Shown here one piece after another: positions 58,987-64,000 of a stretch of DNA of 64,000 bases. The stretch is taken from the NCBI RefSeq assembly GCF_010015445.1, contig NC_053126.1, positions 20,464,669-20,528,668 of the forward strand, in the 5' to 3' direction. Positions within the stretch are counted from its first letter, which is position 1; each line of letters starts with the position of its first letter. Origin of the DNA: Perca fluviatilis. Taxonomy: Eukaryota > Chordata > Actinopteri > Perciformes > Percidae. The notes under the pieces were generated by a model. The model ran no database searches and was not told where the DNA came from. It saw only the letters and a list, made by a program, of their open reading frames with translations. The position numbers were made by a program, and so were the translations under genes.

Positions 58987-59200
58987 TACCTCCTCCAAGG
59001 AGGTTATGTTTTTTACTGAGTTTGTTTGCGTGTCTGTTTGTCAGTCAGCAGGTTTATGGGGAAACTACAGGTCCAATTTTCATGAATCCTGGTGAAAGGG
59101 TGTAGCATGGGCCAACAAAGAACCCATTCAATTTTGAAGCGGATCTGAAACATGGAGGGACTGAATAATCGAGAAATGTTTTCCTGATCATATTTCATGG
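58987..59200 (+). repeat. Dispersed repeat, second copy of a pair
   Basis: Same ordered words as 24165-24470: CCAAGGAGGTTATGTTTTT, TTGTCAGTCAGCAGG, CCAATTTTCATGAA, CATGGGCCAA and GAAGCGGATC. Confidence 0.65.
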
Positions 59201-59309
59201 CTCGCCTTTTCCGTTTCCTTTGCTCTTTGTTGTCTGGAAACAGCTATCAACGTGTTGTTTAAATGCTCTGAGCAATAAAATACAATAAATCTTCTTTGTA
59301 GTGTCCATT

Positions 59310-59760
59310 TGGGCAGGGGCGATATGCTTTTGTCCCGAGCACAATACATGGGTGCTGATTAGATTTGTATTGCGATTCCAGAAGTATTGCGATTTGATAG
59401 TATTAAATATTGCGATTTTCTTTTCCTTCTTTTACAAAAAACGAAAGTTGAATAATACACTTCTAGAGACAATATATCATGAGACATTTCTAACAACGAA
59501 TTGTTTTCTAAGAAGAATGCACATCACATGTCAGTCAGTCAGTCTGACATCTATTTCATTCATAACATGGATTTTCTGCATTTTCTGCTTTCAGTCTGTT
59601 TTGCTGGAAACAGGTATGATGTAGTCGTTGTAGGCAGTACCCTATAAACAGAAAAATATTTAGGTAAATCATTGGTAAAATTAAATAAATAAAAAATACC
59701 GATTCTAGGGAAAAGAATCGATTTTAAAAATCGTTGCAAAAAATCAAGACACATACGATT
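59310..59760. repeat. AT-rich dispersed repeat
   Basis: Repeated ATTGCGATT words at the left (59370-59420) and AATCGATTTTAAAAATCG at the right (59716-59733) resemble the folded ends of a hAT-like MITE family; no clear termini. Confidence 0.45.
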
Positions 59761-60627
59761 TTCGAATGAACACACTGAAGTCGGAAAAACTACTTTTCAA
59801 CTCAGGAAATGGAACCATGTGAGTAGCATGTTCATGCACCATTGACCTTGCCAGAGGTCTGTGTTCTCTGAGTGCCATTCTAGTTATAAATAAATTACTG
59901 TTTCCAAAAAAACAAATGTGGTCCTTTGGACTCACTTTACTTCTTACTGTTACAGTTGTAGACCTTCATAATGTTAGATCCCACTGAGTTTGAGTTTTCC
60001 AAATATAATTTTATATAAAATACTTTCAGTGCCAAAAACCATGTCAGCAGTGGAGGTCTCCAAACCTCAGCAAAGAAAAGAGAAAACTACAGTATCTCAA
60101 TGAGTAGATGCCACTAAGGTTAAGTAGGAAAAACAAAAGTTTGTGATTTGGATGAACTGAACTTTTAAGCACCCAACTTCAGTGGAACAAATAACAAGGG
60201 TCTGTCAGCAATTGCATGTTTTCTTTATAAGATTGTCTCAAAGGTTACATAACCACTTAAAAATATAACAGAATGCTTTTTAAGGAGCTGTCCTTGAATT
60301 TTCTAACAAAGCCTATTTAGGCTGAAATTGCCGAGCCCATTTAAGTCCTCGATAACAACATAAAAGAAAGGGATGGCACTGTGGAGGGTTTATTATGTTT
60401 TCAATGACTTTGTTCTCATTTTTGGATAATAAGAGTCCATCACAAAAAAAGCTATTCATTACATACTTTAAAAAAAGGTTGAAAATAAGCCCACCATGCA
60501 CCCGTGTATCTTCAAAACTTTGTCAATTAAACAAGTACGCCACTGCCTCTCACTGCTACACATTATATATAGTATAATAGTAAGCATTTGATCCACAGCA
60601 CTTTGAATATCAAACATATATAACATT

Positions 60628-60742
60628 CTGAAGTCCTGCCTCCCGATCCTATGCCCCTACCTCACTAACCTCTTCAACTCCTCACTGTCCCTTGGAACTG
60701 TCCCCTCTGCTTTCAAAACTGCCGCTGTCACCCCAATATAGT
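60628..60742 (+). mobile_element. LINE fragment, reverse-transcriptase frame
   Basis: The plus-strand frame reads CPYLTNLFNSSLSLG followed by TVPSAFKTAAVTPI. This is the conserved N-terminal part of the reverse-transcriptase domain in fish non-LTR retrotransposons, just before the expected LLKK-type motif, where the sequence breaks off. Only about 115 bp remain, so the copy is dead. The clade was not determined. Confidence 0.72.
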
Positions 60743-60884
60743 AAGCCTATTATTAATATTGTGTGAATTAAATGGTTTTTTTTAGCAAAAAGGCTTTGCT
60801 TATAATGTGTTAGATTCATGCTAATGTATATCAGATATATTTTAATAAAAACAAATAAAAAACTATCAACAATTTACCAAACAG

Positions 60885-60965
60885 TAATCATGCGGCCCCC
60901 TTGCAGTAACTCTGAGGACCCCTTAGGGGTCGCGGACCCCCTGTTGAAGATCTCTGTTCTAAATA
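60885..60965 (-). repeat. Short remnant of a dispersed element end
   Basis: GGGGTCGCGGACCCCCTGTT followed by GAAGATCTCTG resembles the end of hAT-type elements; too short to delimit. Confidence 0.35.
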
Positions 60966-61109
60966 TTAAAGTTCTGCTCATTTACTGTGAGGAAAACAAT
61001 ATTACAACTAAACTGAGTTTACAAATGTTAAATTAGTTCAGGAAAGAATTCTACAATCCTAAGCTATACCGTTACTGTATTTTCCATAGACAGTAGGTAT
61101 TTTCCCTAT

Positions 61110-61330
61110 TAGCTTTAGCAACACTTTGTGTTTAATGCTAATGAGCAAATGTTAGTATGTTGACACACTGAACTAAGATGGTGAAGATGTCAAAGCATCA
61201 ACATGTTTGGCTATATGTCATTGAACATGTTAGCATGCTGACCTTAGAATTTAGCTTAGCCACTTTGCCAATGCCAAAGTAGTAACAGCTCCGCAGAGCC
61301 ACAAGCCAGGCGTTAGCATAGCTGTCACTC
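61110..61330 (+). repeat. Dispersed teleost repeat, copy 2 (partial)
   Basis: Shares AATGAGCAAATGTTAGTATG, AACTAAGATGGTGAAGATGT and GAACATGTTAGCATGCTGAC with the family represented at 56280-56720. Confidence 0.6.
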
Positions 61331-61619
61331 TCACAGTGAATTACATAATAAGATTAAGTCATATTTGTCTTTTCAAAGTATTTTAAAAAGGCTTTGTTGA
61401 TGTGATAATACCCTTATGAATGTGTTTTCGGTAGCCTGGCCCATGAGCAAGGCACTTTTTTGTTCACTCTGTGTGTAAACAATCAGCTAAAAATAAAAAT
61501 ACTTTTAAGCTACCTACAGTAGGCCTAGTTTTCTTCTGTAATAACAGGTTCAAGCACTGGTGCATGGGTGGAGGCAGCAGAGCCGTACAGCTCCATACAG
61601 TAATGATGAGTGACAGGAG

Positions 61620-61826
61620 AGCCGGCCAATCAGAGGCGGGACTAAAGCTTTTAATGCTGTCAGAGGCTGCAGCTTTCAGTCTAGGAGCCACCTGTAGCAG
61701 GCAGCGAGTATTCCACGAAGGGTACAGCGTCTCTATCAGCACCGTTATATTCACCGGCTGGACACGGGACTTCATAACCGACTGGTTCTCCTCAGTCGAG
61801 CCGTTTTACAACCGAAGACTTGAAAG
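61620..61826 (+). promoter_or_regulatory. Candidate promoter and 5' UTR of an unnamed gene
   Basis: A CCAAT box (CCAATCAG at about 61626) and a GC box (GGCGGG at about 61636) lie shortly upstream of a GC-richer segment leading to the ATG at 61827. This spacing is typical of a vertebrate proximal promoter. No TATA box is evident. Confidence 0.45.
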
Positions 61827-61878
61827 ATGTTTTTCAGTTATCTGCCTGTCGTGTGTCTCCTGGGCGCTGTCGTTACAG
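61827..61878 (+). CDS. First exon of an unnamed secreted or membrane protein (signal peptide)
   Basis: ATG at 61827 opens MFFSYLPVVCLLGAVVT and the next codon is split by the donor CAG/GTGACT (52 coding nt, phase 1). The 17 residues form a hydrophobic core followed by small residues, as in a cleavable signal peptide. A phase-1 intron directly after the signal peptide is a common first-exon layout in immunoglobulin-superfamily and receptor-type genes. Reading on without splicing stops after two codons, so splicing is required. No second exon was identified with confidence in the last 2 kb. The gene cannot be named. Confidence 0.5.
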
Positions 61879-63260
61879 GTGACTGAAGTTTAACTTCACA
61901 CTATTTATTAGACTAGAAAACAGTTTGTAACTGTATATTAATATGAATATACCACACATTTGATTTGTAGGAGTGAAAGCCTTGAAATACATTGTCATGT
62001 TATTTTTGTACTTGTTTAACTGTAGTCAGCGCAGATATAATAGGCAGTGACGAGTGGTCCTCCAATGACATTAAAGTAAAGTAGGCTATTCCATTAAAGT
62101 AAAAGTTCTGCAGTCAAAATGTTAGTATTTAGGCTTATGCCTCTGTAAGTATTAATGGAATATTAATATACAGATTATTTAATGTGTAAATAGCATTTCT
62201 GTTGTAGTTGGTCGAAGTGGAGCTAATTGTAACTACCATAAATAGGCTAGTAGTTTAATTTGTAACAATGCATTTTATTTTAAGAGCTCATCATATGTAT
62301 TTTATGTAAAATTTGGCACTAAAAATAGCATTTCTCATCTACAGAATACATTTTTGGCCTCTTTTCTGCTCCTTTTATCACCCTTTTTTAAGTAATAGGG
62401 TACATCTTGAATCATGGCCATGAATATTATAAAATATTTTCCTAGAACTTTCTTTACTGGCAAAATTCTCCTTCTGATATATATTATGTATGTATGTGCT
62501 CAATGCATGTTTATTCTAGAGTTAGTGACAGAAAATCACGTATAGGTAAGTAATGATTATGAATTTTTTTTGTTTGGTTTATTGTATAATAATACAAATA
62601 CAGCATATCAGACTTAGTCAGGAATAGAGTGATTAAGTATCTGGACTTATTATCATTGTTGACCCTAGTCTGTTTACAGAATCCACCAACCTTTATTAAG
62701 TGCATTAACATATGTGAGAAAATAAAAAGTAAAAATTGAAGTAAATGGTCTTTTAAGAAAGCTGACAATATAAAACGTCTAGACATCCAATGAAGGACAT
62801 GGCTGTGTCACAGTCAAGATGCAAATATTAATGAATTAATAAGTAACTCATAAAAAAACACCCTAGGATACCCACATTCTGTTAGGGAATACTATCTAGC
62901 AGTCATTGTTCAGCCTTTGCTTTAAATGCAGGAGGATTTAAAAAAAAATGCATTTTTTTTCTTCTTCTTGTTTTCTACACATTCATGGAGTTATTCCCCA
63001 AATAGTCTTAAACTCTGACTCACTGGTCCCTTGGTATGACTCAAAGCTCTCTGGGGGAGTACAGATGCCAGTGAGGAGGCATCAGTCACACAACAGCCGG
63101 CTCCCTGAAGCGCAGCACACTCCTCACACAAAGTTTACTCTGTGTGTGCATAAGCGGACCCCCTTGACAGCGTGGTGAAGCTGCCCTGAGGAATTTTGAT
63201 GAGCTTTTCACTGAACAGACTCCCTAGGCTTAGTTGCAGTTAAATTCATTGGTCACCCTT
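61879..63260. other. Probable intron or intergenic sequence
   Basis: No confident exon. The frame at 62948-63178 has moderately protein-like composition (VLNSDSLVPWYDSKL) and could follow a phase-1 junction at an AG near 62988. However, its acceptor lacks a good match and no family was recognised. Confidence 0.35.
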
Positions 63261-63266
63261 TTTATT
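63261..63266 (-). terminator. Candidate poly(A) signal
   Basis: AATAAA on the minus strand, about 37 nt after the stop codon of the frame at 63303-63555. Confidence 0.45.
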
Positions 63267-63302
63267 ATTATTTTGGGCCGTTGTGAAGTGCATCTCTGTG
63301 TT

Positions 63303-63555
63303 TCAAGGTTCAATGTATGAAGACTGAGATTCCATTACTGTCATGTGCTGGAGCCTCGCTGCAAGCCTGCAGGCCGTTTGTGTGGTTCGCTTCCTGTCAT
63401 GTGTCTTCTTACTGGAGGGAGGTGATGGAGGCTCTAGTTTGGGGCAGTTTGACAGAGTGCGTCTGAAGTAGCAGCAGTAAAGTGATCCAGATGAAAAGAC
63501 CTCCTGTGGGTCGTCATCCTCCTCCTCTGAGTCTGGCACCACATGTTCTTGTGCC
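63303..63555 (-). CDS. Candidate terminal coding exon of an unnamed gene
   Basis: On the minus strand an acceptor-like TTTCTTTCATAG precedes 63555. From there an open frame runs 83 residues to TGA at 63303. It begins AQEHVVPDSEEEDDDPQEVF, goes on with SLYCCYFRRTLSNCP and the proline/serine-rich LEPPSPPSSKK, and ends MTVMESQSSYIEP. The acidic run, PSPPSS block and basic DRKRTTQ look like the disordered C-terminus of a real protein rather than chance translation, and a poly(A) hexamer follows closely. Upstream exons would lie beyond the window. I do not recognise the protein. It would run antisense to any gene starting at 61827. Confidence 0.5.
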
Positions 63556-63778
63556 CTATGAAAGAAATCTTCCAGAGAGAGTAGCAGAGCATGTTAAATG
63601 CTTTCTTCTCCTCAATATTTTCTCCCTGATGCTGTTTCCTCTCTCGGACCAAATGCTACGTATCATGTGTCATGTTATGCTGGTTAGCCATCGTTAGGTC
63701 ATTATTAGAGCATGCAAGGTCTTCTTAGGAGTTAACAGGCGGAACAGGAATGTGACAGGATGCAGACTCTACAGGATG
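63556..63778. other. Possible intron, nothing recognised
   Basis: No exon or repeat seen between the candidate exon and the repeat at 63779. Confidence 0.3.
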
Positions 63779-64000
63779 TAGGGCTGCAAATATTGATTAT
63801 TTTTACTATTGATTAATCTGAGCTTTATTTTCTCGATTAATCGTTTAGTCTATAACAAGAGGCCATGGTAATGACTTCAGTTTGGTTGTTTTGTCTGATT
63901 AAGGGTCTAAAACCTTAAGATATTCAATGTACTGCTTTATATGAATATATCAATGAAAAACTGTAAATCGTCACACTTGAGAGGCTGGAACCAGAAGAAT
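63779..64000. mobile_element. Start of a hAT-like element, cut by the window edge
   Basis: Opens with TAGGGCTGCAAATATTGATT and continues with CTCGATTAATCGTTTAGTCT, the layout of an abundant fish hAT-type MITE. The other end is outside the window or lost, so no target duplication could be checked. Confidence 0.5.

Noticed and set aside
61471..61893. 140-codon frame overlapping the signal-peptide exon
   Set aside because: It reads through the proposed promoter and leader in a different frame and has no domain; the short signal-peptide frame with its donor is the better explanation.

Overview
This is a vertebrate nuclear window, most probably from a teleost fish. Vertebrate proteins are split by GT-AG introns, CA/GT microsatellites are long, and the spaces between exons are filled with short DNA transposons and tRNA-derived SINEs of kinds common in teleost genomes. 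No bacterial, organellar or CRISPR features were seen. Species cannot be fixed from the sequence alone.

Two genes are clear. On the minus strand, 17246-31940 holds the full coding sequence of a G-protein-gated inward-rectifier potassium channel, kcnj3 (GIRK1), in three coding exons (31275-31940, 21391-21607, 17246-17904; 513 residues when joined). On the plus strand, 38.4-54.6 kb holds znf281, a Krueppel-type zinc-finger transcription factor. It has a noncoding first exon and six coding exons (41422-41820, 44197-44298, 44657-44783, 50188-50271, 50379-50497, 50608-52212; 811 residues), followed by a long 3' UTR. The two genes are transcribed divergently, with about 6 kb between their 5' ends. 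Nothing links their functions; they are simply neighbours.

The right edge (61.6-64 kb) has two weaker candidates: a plus-strand first exon encoding a signal peptide (61827-61878), and a minus-strand terminal exon (63303-63555) with a poly(A) signal close behind it. I could not name either.

The left 16.8 kb, the kcnj3 introns, the space between the two genes and 54.6-61.6 kb show no recognisable exons. They hold microsatellites and dispersed repeats. Several transposons can be delimited to the base by target-site duplications: hAT-like copies at 960-2281, 45357-46256 and 46598-47851, a helicase-fragment element at 22697-23223, and a SINE at 41150-41324. The znf281 introns are unusually rich in insertions: intron 1 has a nested stack, and intron 4 has three DNA elements in 5.4 kb.

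The observations most worth a second look are: (1) an inverted pair of the same transposon flanking the start-codon exon of znf281; (2) a SINE ending 48 nt before that exon's splice acceptor; (3) a possible 73-nt intron in the kcnj3 leader that would switch an upstream AUG from a short uORF to an in-frame N-terminal extension; and (4) the two unnamed edge exons. I found no sign of a wholly new biological system.
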